A DNA stretch of 64,000 nucleotides from Gamsiella multidivaricata (lineage: Eukaryota > Mortierellomycota > Mortierellomycetes > Mortierellales > Mortierellaceae), in the NCBI RefSeq assembly GCF_025024155.1, contig NW_026251765.1:62001-126000 (forward strand), in the 5' to 3' direction. Positions 21,416-33,443 of the stretch are shown here, in pieces. The position numbers and the translations under genes are program-made. The first letter of the stretch is position 1; every line of letters begins with the position of its first letter. The notes beneath the pieces are model-generated. The model searched no databases and was not told the origin of the DNA. It worked only from the letters and a program-made list of their open reading frames with translations.

Positions 21416-23271
21416 CTAGATCTTTTCATAGTCCAGCTTGCCTTCCAACTTCTTCGCGTCTGCCACCTTCCGCACTGCTTTCATGAAATCCTCCTGCACC
21501 ACATAGTCTCGGTCCTCGCGGATCGCAAACATCCCGGCCTCGGTGCAGACGTTGCGGATGTCTGCGCCGTTGAACCCATCCGACAGCTTCACCACTGCCT
21601 CGTAATCTATCGTTGATAAAGGGCGCACGCAAGAAAATAAAATAAAAAAGCATTGTTGGTGGGCGATCGCAGACGACAGAACGCTTTTTTTTTTTTTTCC
21701 TTGTCCCCCTTCTTGAAAACGTCTTGTAGCTTGACTTACCAATCTCTCCTTGCTTGGTAATGCCGAGTGCATGGATTTTCAAAATCTCCATCCTTCCCTG
21801 TTCGTTCGGCAAAGGAATCTCAATCTTGCGATCCAAACGACCGGGTCTCAACAGCGCTGGATCCAATGTATCAGGTCGGTTTGTCGCCATGATCAACTTG
21901 GTCTGCCCCAAGTGGTCAAACCCATCCATCTGGTTCAGCAACTCCATCAACGTGCGCTGAATCTCTCGATCTGCAGAGCTTCCCTCTGAGAAACGTCGTC
22001 CTCCAATAGCGTCGATCTCATCCATAAAGATAATGCACGGTTCGTGTTCCTTTGCGTATGCTATATCATTCGCCCAGATGTCAAGGCAAAGAAATGAAAT
22101 ATCCAGATTAGAACGAACCATGAGGCCTGAAAAAGGGACATCGCTTCCATCAAACATGGTGTCAAGACAGCCTCGCTTTACCAAACATCTCTCTGATGAC
22201 CCTGGCACTCTCTCCGATATACTTGTCAACAATCGCAGACGAGACGACCTTCAAAAAGTTGGTCTCCAATGTACTGGCCACAGCCCTTGCTAACAAAGTC
22301 TTGCCCGTTCCTGGCGGTCCATAAAGCAGCACTCCCTTTGGTGGCTTGATTCCAACTCTCACAAACAGCTCCGGGTTCATCAAAGGAAGTTCAATGACCT
22401 ATATACACATTTCGTTTCCGATAAGAAGAAAAAAAAAAGGAATATTGTTAGCTACACCTCCAATGGTAAGCATGTCACCCAATAATCCCCTAAAACAGAC
22501 GGAAATGTACCTCACGCAGTTCTCTGATCTGCTCGCTCAGTCCTCCAATTCCAGCAAACGAAATGGATCCAGGATCTTCCATACCCATGCTGTAGACCAT
22601 CGGGTCAACCTCTCTTGGGAGCATGCGCATGATTGTAAAAGTGGTCATGTCCAGAGCCACGCGTGTTCCCAACTTCAACTTGGACTTGTCCAACTTACTA
22701 CGGCACCCAACAACGTATCGAGGTCCACTTGCAGCTTTGATGATGACTAGCGAGCACGCCAATCCAATAAAGTCAATCAGCTTAGTCATTCTTCACTTTT
22801 GTCTGTTGATTATCCGGAACCATTGAATCACGGACGTAGGGAAAAAAAAGTGTAGGCTAATGTGAGGCTGAAGACTTACAGCGATCTTCGTCCAGCTGCT
22901 TCAGGACAGATCCAATAATCTGACCAACACTCTGCAATGCCTTGATATCATCCTCTGACTTGTTGAACGCCCGATCCAGCTCCTTGAGACCCATACGCAC
23001 TATCGTTGCAGCAAGACAGCAGGGGGAAAAAGAAGAAGGAAAGAAAGAACGAAAGAATGAAAGCATTTGCTTCGTCAGTATCGCCTGTTTCTACTAGAAT
23101 AAACGAATAAACGGAAGAAAAAAAAAAGAATCGAGTCCTTTCTATCTGCGGAGACGTACAGTCTTTGACTTTGGCCTCCATTTCGCGATGTTCCAACAGC
23201 TTTTTGCGGTAGTTATTCAGAGCATGAGTCCTGGGATCGCTGTCCTGCGGTGCTGAAGATGTCGTCGCCAT
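21416..23271 (-). CDS. RPT4: 26S proteasome regulatory ATPase subunit Rpt4 (PSMC6)
   Basis: One of six AAA+ ATPases in the 19S base that unfold ubiquitylated substrates and open the 20S gate. Six exons (23271-23160, 22999-22880, 22746-22511, 22398-22182, 22060-21740, 21606-21416) total 1,197 nt (398 aa), close to the family length. N-terminal coiled coil: [19 protein letters not shown] through [13 protein letters not shown] region: [16 protein letters not shown]. ATPase: [19 protein letters not shown], Walker [21 protein letters not shown], Walker [17 protein letters not shown], second region of homology [21 protein letters not shown]-terminal helical domain ends [12 protein letters not shown]. 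The subtype call (Rpt4 rather than another Rpt) rests on [21 protein letters not shown] context and the C-terminus. Divergently transcribed from THOC3 across 217 bp. Confidence 0.94.
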
Positions 23272-23488
23272 GGTCTGAGTATATGGAGTGATTGTGAGGA
23301 GAAAAAAAGGGTTTCTGAAAAAAGAAGGAAGACCCGCGCGTTGTTGCGCGCACGTATCCCCCTCCCCCTTTGAGTTTGAGCAACGTCACTTTTTCACAAT
23401 CCTAATTGGGGTGACTATAAAATAAAATAAAAAAAAGCCCTACTCTCGACGACCTTGACCCCCCCTCCACAGGACTCAATAGATCACG
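23272..23488. promoter_or_regulatory. Short bidirectional promoter between RPT4 and THOC3
   Basis: The 217 bp between the two start codons must hold both promoters if the THOC3 first exon is right. It contains a small GC hairpin (GCGCG-TTGTT-GCGCGC region, about 23336-23352), a CRE-like ACGTCAC at about 23384-23390, and A-rich tracts. Functional roles are inferred from position only. Confidence 0.5.
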
Positions 23489-25320
23489 ATGCAATACGTA
23501 CGGACACCACAGATGGATCAGGTACTGGATTCGACCAACGGACCACGGATATTCATTCAGTCATTCACACTTTGCTAAAGGATGCACTCTGCCTTACCTT
23601 GCATGCCTTTACCCTTTTTCCAAAAAAAAAAAAAAAAAAACTCATCGCGGCAGTTACTCCGACACTATAGACGATCGCAAGGTTCCCGACGTTAAGCACG
23701 CGCGAATACAGGGCCCACAAGGCCAATGTCCATACAGTCGGCTGGAACTCGGATGGTAGGAGACTAGCCTCAGGATCCGTTGATAAGACGGCCCGTGTCT
23801 GGGCTCCAGAGAGAACTGTAAGGAAACAAAGGAACCTATTGTGCCCTATTGATATACTTCGAAACGGGATAGAAAAAAGAAAAAGAAGAAAAAAAACCAG
23901 GATGCAGAGCGAGCCCTTCGCTGACCTTTTTTTTTTTTCAATAACAACAAAAAAAAAAAAAAAAAAAGTCAGATCCTCGTAGCTCACAGGAATTGCGCGG
24001 ACATACCGACAGCGTGGATCAACTCGTCTGGGATCCTACGCATCCCGATCATCTTGCCACAGCCAGCTGCGACAGAACCGTTCGTATCTGGGACGCACGA
24101 TGTAAGCAGATCCTCATTGTTTCCATGACACCTGATTTCTAGCCCTCCCTCTCATCCTGCGTCTGCGTCTACTTTACTCTGTTTTATTGTAGAGAAAGTC
24201 ATTCAACTAACGTGCTATTTTTTTATATTTCTTTCTTTTTTATTTCTTTTTCTGTAGCTGCAAAAAGCATTCACAAGATCGATACCAGCGGACAGAATAT
24301 CAACATCAGCTGGAGTCCGAACGGTCAAAGCATCGCGGTTGGAAACAAGGACGACATGATCAGCTTTATTGACACACGAACCTTCAAAATCGAACAAACC
24401 GTCCAGTTCAAGGTCGAGGTCAACGAGATCAGCTGGAACCCAACAGGGAATTTGTTCCTCTTGACCACCGGACAGGGAACCGTCAAGGTCTTGAGTTATC
24501 CATCCATGAAGGAACTCCATGCTCTTGAGGCCCATACCGCGAATTGTTATTGCTTAGAATTTGATCCGCGTGGAAGGTATGTTAAACAAACACTTTATTT
24601 TATTTTTTTTATTTTTATTTTTTGATCTCGGACTAATGAATAGCTCTGATATCGGTACTGACGATGGACTTTATTTCATATCGCAAATATATATATGATA
24701 GATATCTGGCTACTGGAAGCGCAGATGCTCTTGTCAACCTATGGGATCTGGAAGAATACATTTGCGTACGGACATTTGGAAAGCTAGAGTAAGTCGTGTA
24801 CAATATTCTCCACACCCCCCTCAAATTCATGGTATAAACGTTCCTGCTGTGCCTACCTAGTCCTTTAAACTAATCATCTAATCATCTAATCATCTAATCG
24901 CCGTCTTTTCATCTTATCTAGTTGGCCTATTCGAACCATCAGTTTCAGCTTTGATGGCGAGTTCCTAGCCTCTGCCTCGGAAGATCTTGCCATCGACATT
25001 GTAAGCGAACACCTTCTTTTTTTTTTCTTTTTTGTTTAGTTACCATTCCCGGCTTCTTCCCTTTCTTTTGTCTCTCAGGAAACAACAGACTCTTGGGCAC
25101 GGACTAAACGGGGTTTTTTTTCTCCTCCATTCAATGATTATAGTCCCTAGTCGAGACCGGTGAATCCGTCCATACGATCGCATGCTCTGCAGCCATGAAC
25201 ACAGTGGCCTGGCATCCAAGCAAGTACCTGCTCGCCTATGCTGGCGATGAGCAAGAGTCAAGACCGGGCGGTGGGTCCGTCATGCTAGGAAATCTGCGCG
25301 TATTTGGCTTCAGCGGTTGA
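23489..25320 (+). CDS. THOC3: THO complex subunit 3 (THOC3/Tex1), WD40 protein
   Basis: WD40 beta-propeller of the THO/TREX complex that couples transcription to mRNA packaging and nuclear export. Exons 23489-23521, 23671-23817, 23990-24101, 24258-24576, 24702-24788, 24922-25000 and 25144-25320 total 954 nt (317 aa). WD repeats are visible in order: TREYRAHKANVH to SGSVDKTARVW; ELRGHTDSVDQLVWD to TASCDRTVRIWD; INISWSPNGQSIAVGNKDD; FKVEVNEISWNPTG; LEFDPRGRYLATGSADALVNLWD; DWPIRTISFSFDGEFLASASED; and VETGESVHTIACSAAMNTVAWHP. The order and wording follow THOC3 closely. The first exon (MQYVRTPQMDQ) is the weakest part; it was chosen for phase and its nearby ATG. The 3' end converges on SET1 with 185 bp between stops. 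Confidence 0.88.
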
Positions 25321-25505
25321 TCCACGTTTTTGCACAGAAAGCAAGCAGGCACTCTTCATTAGAAAACTTCAGCTGATAAAATGTACATGTACAATATACT
25401 TTCAACATTACTCTGCAACACAACGACAATGGTGACAATTCTCAGTGGCCATCTCATAATGTATTTGATCCTTTCTCGTTCGTTGTCATTATTCTAAACT
25501 CTTTT

Positions 25506-28500
25506 TTAATTCAGAGTGCCGCGGCATCCGCGAGATCCACACAGGCATGGGATCTTGTCCGCTTCTATTGGGAACTTGTAGTCATACGTGATTTCTTCAC
25601 CCTCCTCAATATCTCTCTTTGCATAAATCACAATCTTCTTCTGTCCGTCTACCGTGATAATCTTTGCATTGCAGTTGGGCTAGTATCGTAAATCAAGAAA
25701 CGTAGTGCATTAGCCCATTTAATCCTATTCCAAGGCATCTCCACAGAGCAGAGCAAAGTATAGCAAAGCAGAGAGAAATCGCTTACCGTGCAGCAATGGT
25801 TGATAAAACGAGCAATGTTGCCCATCTTGGTCGCATCAATCACAGTGTCATCGTCCACGCGGAACAAATAACTCGAGCCAATGCCCATCCGCTCATATCG
25901 TTTCTCGCGATGATCCGCCACCTTTTGTCGGATCACCTCTCCAATGTACTCAATCACCATATCATTCGCATCCACCTTCTCCATCGCAAACAGTCCCCAG
26001 TCGTGAATCGGCGACTTTGCAAACCGAAGTTGCTTCTTGCGGACCTTCAGCTGGTTAAACTTCATAATATCCGAGTCCGTGGCCATGCCCACAAGCATCC
26101 GGCGGTTGTTGACTCTGTTCATGCGCGACGAGATCCTGGCAGAAGCCGTGTTCACCTGTGCCGTGTTTCGGTGTGGTAAGTATATCGCCTTGGCCATTTC
26201 CGAGATCTTGTAAAAGCCCTCTGTACGTGCTGATCCGGTTCGATGTGCAGACGGCGCCGAATCCCGTGCTGAGGTCTCCTGCGCTGCCAGGGTGGCCTCC
26301 AGCTCCCGTAGTTGGTAGGCTCTGTCATCCGGATCCAACCCGTTGCGACGCCCAGATTCCTCCTCTTCGGCTCTCTTCCGCTCCATCTCCAAGGCTGCCT
26401 TCATAAACCGGAAGTCTTCCTCGTCGCCATTGCTGAAATCCAGAGGCAAGGTGTCCTTGTGACCCATAACCATAGCACTGCCGGCTTTGCCCGACTCGTA
26501 TGGTTCGTAGAGATCAAAGTAAGAGGAATCAGAGTCCGTGTCAGACTCGGACTCAGAACCGGTGATAGAGCCAGGGTCCGAGTAGTACGGTGTGCCATCC
26601 CGATGCAAACTGGCATCATGGTGTCCAGATGTTGCAGGCCACATGAGCGAGTCGTCCACTGTTACGTCCAGCAACTCCACGTCAGAACGGCTCTCGTCCT
26701 GTCGCAGCTTTTTCACTTGTGGTTTCTTAGTCTGCACTGCAGCGGTCTGCCTCTTTGGCTTCTTAGTCTTGCGTCCTTTGCCGGTACCATAGTCCGAACC
26801 GGAGTCCATATCAGGCAACTCCATCGCAGTAGCTTCCATCTTTTTCATGTCAATCCCCACGCTGATAGCCCGATCATGCGCTCGCTTGCGTTTTTGGGAC
26901 GGCCTTGCTAGCTTGACGTCGTCCTCAGCTCCACTGTCCCTACCCTTTAGGGCCACAACCTCGTCGTTCTCCGTGCGATCGCCTTCCATATCGTCGTCAT
27001 CGTCGATTCTCTCGACCTCCTCCTCATCATCGACAACAAACTGCACATCCTCATCGACATCGTATTCGTCGCTGCTCTCGCCCTGCGGCTGACGCTGATG
27101 GAACTCTGTTAAGAAGTCGTCCGGATGCTGACCATCATCGCTGCTGCTGAGATAGTCCCGAAGGCGCTGAGTCTTCTTCTTGTTGCCCGCCAATGGCCCT
27201 TTCCTGTTGGTACGAGGGCCCTTTATACTCTTCTTCTGCAACCTCTTGCCTGTCGGGCCATGATCTTCGTCCTGACTGGATGCACTGCGGTTGCCTCGGG
27301 AGTATCGACGCAATCGGTCGCCCTTTCTGCTCTCGGTCTTGCTCCTTTCCATCTCGGAATCGGAGTCCATGTACCTCAAGGGCGGTCTACCACGGGATTG
27401 GCTTCTAGAGATGGAGCGACTCCTGGATCTGGATCGAATGACGGATCGGGATCGTCCACGCGGTTTGAGTACATGTCGTGATCTCGATAGAGAGGGCGAT
27501 CGGGAAATGGAACGTGAGCGGGACCGGTACCGAATCCGGGACACAGAGCGAGAATGGGAACGGGGAGTACGAGAACGAGAACGTGAGCGTGAATGCGAAG
27601 GTGAATACGATGGCTGCCTCGATCGAGAACGCCGTCCAGAGCCCTCATGAGCTTTGCCCTGCTTCTTCTCCCGTTTGCTGTTAATGGTCGAGCGAGGCTT
27701 GCGCGCGGCATTAGGATCTGTTTGCGTCCTCTTTTTGAAACTGGGCAGCTTTGGGAGATCATTCGAGCGAGGGAGATGGTGCAGGTCTTTTGGCGAAGAT
27801 TTTGCATCCTGGCGCACCGAATCGAATAGAGATCTTGTAGAACCGAACTCCAAAGATTTCGATATGCGTGATCCAAGTCCTATCTTCTCGTTCGATCCAT
27901 CATCCGCGCCCGAATCGACAGCCGCCTCTTGCAGAGAAAGGATTCCGTCGTCAGACCTCGCATTCGCAGAATCTTTATCTTGGGCTTGCAAACGTTCTAC
28001 CTCCTTTGCTTTGCGAGTCGCCGGGTTTAGGAAATCGTAGATCGTTGGGCCAATGACGCGATTGCTCAGATCCTTCAGAAACACCTGGAAGAGTTCCTTC
28101 ATAATCATATCGGATGCCCAGCGCACAAGAGACTCTTCCTTAGAAGGGGCCTTCACGCGTGAGTTGACGCTCGAAATGCTAGACTTCCGTCCCGCTTCTG
28201 AAGCACGACGATGTCCAGGCTCCTTGATGCTACCCCTACGTGCGAGCAACTCTGGTGGTAGTTTGTCGTCCCCGGGCTCGTGAAGAGTAATTGTGATCCT
28301 CTGACCGAGCAGCGGCTTTTGGTTCAGAACAACATGGCATTTCCTTGCTTGAGCCAACGAAACAAAGCGGATGTACCAATTTTCTCCATGCCGCTCAATC
28401 TATTGCCAGGAAATTAACGTGTGAAAGAATATTAGGATCATTAAAATACATGAATTTAGCAGGCAATCATTCTCCATTCAACAGGTAAAGTGGCGCTTAC

Positions 28501-30598
28501 TCTTTCCGGGCCAAACTTGTCAAACTCCTGCTTCATGTTTTCGATAGAGATGCGATGGAAAGGCAGGCAGTCTCGGTTGATGATCAGACATGCTAAATCC
28601 TTCTGCCATCCCGTACCCTCGCTTTCAAAGCCAGAGCCTCGTTTTTCGGAAATCCGCCCGCGTCTCAATCCTATTCCATGCATCTTGGCTTCTGGACCCC
28701 ATAGTGGGCTAGGGCTGCGCTCCCTGCTCCTGCTCCTAGACCAGCTTCGACTTCGGCTACGACTTGCCCTCCTCCTTCCTAGGTAGCGCTCGTATCGATC
28801 AGTTGGAAATTGCATATCCTCAAAATAACTACCACGGCGATCGTAAAACTCGTCTCTAACATGCGATCCGCCCGGAGCAATCCCTCCTTGATTCATCCAA
28901 TCCGCCCGGCTAAGCGAACCTGGAGACAGCAAGAGAGGTGGGGCTGCTGCAGGACGAAACGGGTCAAGCTCCCGTGATTTAGACAGAACCCTGTAGTTGT
29001 CCACTAGTGTTGGCGCATGACCCAGGTCTGGGGTCTTGTCCCATTCGCGTCGAGGCAGAGGTAAGGATGCGGGCAAAGGCGTCCTTAGTCCACTGGCGCT
29101 GGCGTCAGTGGCGGTGAGCTTCATCCTGCTTGCGCTGTCATCGATCTCCCCGTCCTCCTTACTAATCGGCTTGTTGCCCCTGACTTGATGCAATTCGCGT
29201 GGAGGAATAGGAGGCAGGGGGATGCGGGTGCGGGGGTTAGGGGGAAGAGGGATCGGTATACGCTTGGCGCCACCACCGGAGGGAATCGAATTATTATTGC
29301 TCTTGGATGTCGAAGGGATGGTGGGTATAAGGGAAAGAGCTGTGTTGGTAACCAGCGTTAGGAGACTGCTCGAAGAAGAAACTGAGGCAGGCAAGGATGC
29401 TGATGAGCTGGCATTGGGCGGTGCGCTAGAATCCGGTGACAGCATATTGCTCGGTGGGGGTGTTGATGCATCATCAATCTCCATGTCATCATCGTTGGTG
29501 TAGATATCCCTGTCGTGGCTCGACTCTGCAGCAAGCGCTGCCTTAGCCTTAGCCGCCTCGATCCTAGCTGCCACGTTGGCCTTTGCCTTCCTAAACTTTG
29601 AGCCACTACCGTCCAAAATCACCTTCAGTGGTCCTCTCTCCATCTGCTTGCCGTGCAGGGTATCGACTGCCTTCTTTGCTGCAGCCTCAGCCTCGGATCC
29701 TGCGAAAACGACGCGCCCAAATCCGAGTCCGGTTCCGGTAACAGGGTGTCGCTCGATGAGGATATCCAAAATGTCGCCACATCCCGCAAACAGTATCTCC
29801 AAATCGAGCGTCGTTGTTGAGAATGCAAGATGAGATATTAAGACTCCATGTTGGGGTATTGAGTTGCTGTCGCGCTAGATTGATTTGTGATGAGAACCAG
29901 ATCCAAGGCTGTTAACGAATTGATTCGCATAGAAAGCAGTAAAGGCAACAGGTACGGCTTTCCAGGGGACTGAATGTTTGTTCATACCTCGAATCGGACA
30001 GGCGTGAGAGTCCCTTTGAACGCTCTCCTCGTTTTGGAAATAAGGTAGCTGTAGTTGGCTGCTGTCCGACGCGGATCTTGAGGATCATTCTTGTCCTATG
30101 TTCATTTGAGAAAAAATAGCGTTAATTGTTTTGTATTCTAAGTAATACATGCAGGTTGAATAATAAAAACGCGTTACATACCTCCTCCGTGAGATCGTCT
30201 TGGTAGCGGCAAAGCACACTGGTATTTCGCGATTTGCTGGCATCCAAGAAGGGATCGTAGAGTACGCGGAAGTTGCGCACACTCGATGAGGACTCGTCCA
30301 GTGGTTGAATTGGCCTGATAGAGGTCAGCGTGGTCAGGGTCGGTGCATTAAAAGAATTCTCGACGCTACTGCCACTGATCAGCACCCCGATGCTCGTGGA
30401 TATGCTATTGGATACATGCCCACTGGTTGTTGTGGACCCTGCGGTTGGGTCCAATGCTGCTGAAGACTCGTTGTCATTATTGTTTGTAGCCAATGGTACT
30501 GGGAGAGGGGTCGTTGTGTTGTTGAAGTCGCCATTGTTGCCACTGTTACTGCTAGTATTATTCGACGGAAGAGTGTGGATCGAATCAAGCATGCTCAT
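25506..30598 (-). CDS. SET1: SET1-type histone H3 lysine-4 methyltransferase (COMPASS catalytic subunit)
   Basis: Methylates H3K4 within COMPASS using S-adenosylmethionine. Exons 30598-30182, 30095-29988, 29874-28501, 28399-25787 and 25679-25506 total 4,686 nt (1,561 aa), all in phase. N-terminal part: [16 protein letters not shown] and [14 protein letters not shown], typical of the Set1 leader. RRM-like fold at about 150-245 ([23 protein letters not shown]). A second RRM-like region spans the exon 3/4 junction ([20 protein letters not shown]). The middle is a long disordered stretch with an Arg-Ser repeat zone and acidic blocks. C-terminal n-SET and SET (about 1350-1540): [49 protein letters not shown]. 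The post-SET cysteines are [13 protein letters not shown]. The SET/post-SET ending exactly at LN-stop is diagnostic for Set1/MLL. Confidence 0.92.
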
Positions 30599-31430
30599 GG
30601 TGGATTCATAGGTTCAGGATGAGATTTGACCGGGAAATAGCACTATGGATGGGATCAAGGAAGACGCGAGTTAGTAAAAATAATACGAGCAGGACACAGA
30701 GGCCCTTGAAATGGCTTAAAAAAATACGGTGCAGTCGAAGTGATCTGGCCATCGGAAAAGAAAAGGACGCGTTTTTTTTTTTTTTGAAATAAAAGGAAGC
30801 AAGATGGAGAGAAGCAGAAGCTGGCTGTAGTGGGATGATCTCCCTTATCGGCCCGGTGACGCATACAGGCCCATGGATGAATAATGCAAACAAAGGAGGA
30901 GTGGCAGCGGTGGAGGTGGACGATGGAGGATGAGCTGAATAGAGAAAAGTTTACCTTTGCGAGAACGGATAGATGGGACCAAGAAATGGAGGGAAGTGTA
31001 TAGGTGGAGCAGGTGCAAGTGATGCAAAGGGGAGGGCGAGGAACGGCGCCAACAAAAAGAAAGGGGAGGGTGGATGGAGGATGGAGTGGTGCGGGCAGCG
31101 TGCAAAAGAAAAGAAAAAAAAAGAAAAAAAAAAAAAAAAAGAAGGAAGGAAAGGAAGGAAATGCGTATGTGTATGCTATGTACAGAAGACGAGCAGGGGG
31201 AGATGTCGAAATGGATAAGAGGATGGATGAGTGGAGGAAAGAAAGAAAGAAAGGGCGGGAGAAAAGGGTTAAAGGGTTGGAAAGATACAACCGTAAACAG
31301 AGAGGGGGCAGGGCAGCACAGGGCCCGCAGGCTGATAAAAAAAATGCAGCGGCGCTATTGGCCCAGAAAGTGCGTCGTTGTATTTAGTGGACCGGTGTGC
31401 ACGAGTCAGAAAAGGGAAAAGAAAAAAGAA

Positions 31431-31461
<31 letters not shown>

Positions 31462-31752
31462 GAGAGAGAGAGAAAGAGAGAGAATGGGAATGGGAGGAAG
31501 AGAAGTTGATTGCAAGAGACCCAAAAGGGAGGAAGCAATGGTGTGTTGATGGAAAAAAATGGAGGGGACGGAAGCCAAAAAGGGTATGTGGAGGACCCAA
31601 AAGGGGAGATCCTTCTGATCGCACACAAACATTTGTGGTCTTGGCATCCATCACTCTTTTCTTTTGCATCTCTTCTTCCCTCCCTTCTCAACCAACCAAA
31701 CCGACCCTACCCATACAGCCGCCCTTCTCAAATAAGCGAGCAGCAAGCAAAC
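30599..31752. other. Divergent promoter region between SET1 and the PRA1-family gene
   Basis: About 1.15 kb separating two divergently transcribed genes. It contains purine-rich microsatellites (GAAA/GAAG runs at about 31106-31160, 31240-31260 and 31410-31490) and a T-tract (30771-30785). Open frames through it are Lys/Arg/Glu or Phe/Ser/Leu low-complexity and not supported as genes. Confidence 0.45.
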
Positions 31753-32702
31753 ATGGCCACTACCCCACACAGACCCGCGCCGACAATGCCCCCTCCATAT
31801 GCAACAGGACTAGGAACAGGACCAGGAACAAGTCCAGCAGGACCAGGCACTGGATCAAACAGAACTGTAGCAGGGCCAGGAGGATTTCCCTTGATATCCA
31901 TAGATGGCTCATCCATCGCAACTTTAGGGCTTGGCCTCATCAAAAAGTTCCGTGAGGAGCGTCTATCATCCCTGCGACCCCTCCCAGAGTTCTTCAATAC
32001 CACCCGGATGTCAAAACCAAATGGCCTTGCGAGTATGTGGACACAACAAAAAGTCTGTGAACATCCGTTGGGTACGTTACATACCAGATGCACCTTGTCC
32101 TTACCTGCTGTATTTCGGTGTATGGTCTTCCTCCTTAGGCGTCGCTTCACGACTTAGTTGCAATCTGTCGTATTTCCGAGGCAATTACACTCTCGTCTTC
32201 CTCGGCATCACCGCCTATAGTCTGTAAGTAGCCCCCTTTCTCGCGACTACCGTGCTCTAGGTGTATCAACCGCGCACTGAAGCCGTATCAATACTCGTCT
32301 TCCTCCCGTAGCGTCTCCAATGCCATGCTCATGTTCAGCGTAGGATTTGTCGTCGGTGGTACACACCTCATCTCTAAAGTCCCGCCAGAGGGCCTCATGC
32401 TTGGCGAAAATAGATATAACAAAAGCCAGCTTCAGACGGGCATGGCCTGCATTGCTGTGCCGCTATTCTTCTTCAGCTCGACTATAGGCACTATTTTTTA
32501 CATCGTTGGTAAGTGCTGAGATAACTGGGTGGCGCAGTGATTGGGAGGTCTTTATTCACCGTATCGCATATTAATCTTTTTCTCGTATTCACTTGAACTG
32601 TCGAACAATCCTTGAACAGGTGCCAGCGCGGTTACCATCCTTGGTCATGCTGCGTTCATGGAGGAGCACATTGAAGGCGATTTCGCCGACACGGTTGTCT
32701 AA
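31753..32702 (+). CDS. PRA1 family (Yip3-like) membrane protein
   Basis: PRA1/Yip3 proteins are small Golgi/ER membrane proteins that interact with prenylated Rab GTPases. Exons 31753-32032, 32139-32223, 32312-32508 and 32620-32702 total 645 nt (214 aa) and all join in phase. After a Pro/Gly/Thr-rich N-terminus come the family marks: RPLPEFFNTTRMSKPNGLA, then LSCNLSYFRGNYTLVFLGI, then two hydrophobic hairpins (AMLMFSVGFVVGG; GMACIAVPLFFFSSTIGTIFYIVG) and GHAAFMEEH near the C-terminus. These match the PRA1 pattern (FF-TSRFSKP, NLSYFR-NY, HA-F). Rab partner cannot be told from sequence. Divergent from SET1. Confidence 0.85.
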
Positions 32703-33443
32703 ATAACAATATGTAGCGTTCATGTATATATCTGGGGTGCAACTGCCCGCCGTTCCTGCAACCTTTGATCATCCAGCTATTCAAAAAAAAAACGGTGGCG
32801 TGCTCCCCTGTTTCTGTTCTCTAATGAAGCGATTACGAATAGTTTGTTCCGCAATGATTGTTGAATAATCATGACAGATGCCTCTGATTGATATCGTGGA
32901 CACGCAATTGCCATTGTTTCCGTGAGAGCAGCGTTATCTGGGCAGACTGAGCGTCGCTTTTTTGTTCCTGGTTCCTGAATTTGACTTGGCCACCACCATA
33001 CATATGGTCATGGCGACACTTTACTACAGCGTTCCTGCTTCCTGTTCCTGAACGGTTTTTCCTCAAGCAAAGCGGCAAGGAGGATCAGATGAATGATGGG
33101 TTCTCGTTCCTTCCACGTCACTTCTCGATCTATTTCTGGGTGCCGGGTATGCAGTCTTTCGCCTGTCTGAAATGGATGAAAAAAGCGGTCCAAACCACCT
33201 CACACCTCGCGCTCGTCATCTGTCCCTCTTTTTATCATCCACCATCCCCACCATCACCCACCACTCTCCTCTTTCGCTTCTCCGTGCTTATCCTCTTTCC
33301 AACACTCGCCTCCACCTCTCTGCTCCACGGGTCGCGCCATATCTACTATCGGGACCAAATAACACCTTTGTTCGCGACCCCTCTTTCTCCCTCCCTTCCT
33401 TCTCTCTCTACCTTGTTCCTTCAATCCAGACTTGTACTTTTAA
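32703..33443. other. Intergenic region upstream of clathrin heavy chain
   Basis: Contains the 3' flank of the PRA1-family gene and the promoter of the clathrin gene. A C/T-rich stretch (33225-33425) precedes the clathrin start codon, as is common in strong fungal promoters. No coding sequence supported. Confidence 0.4.
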
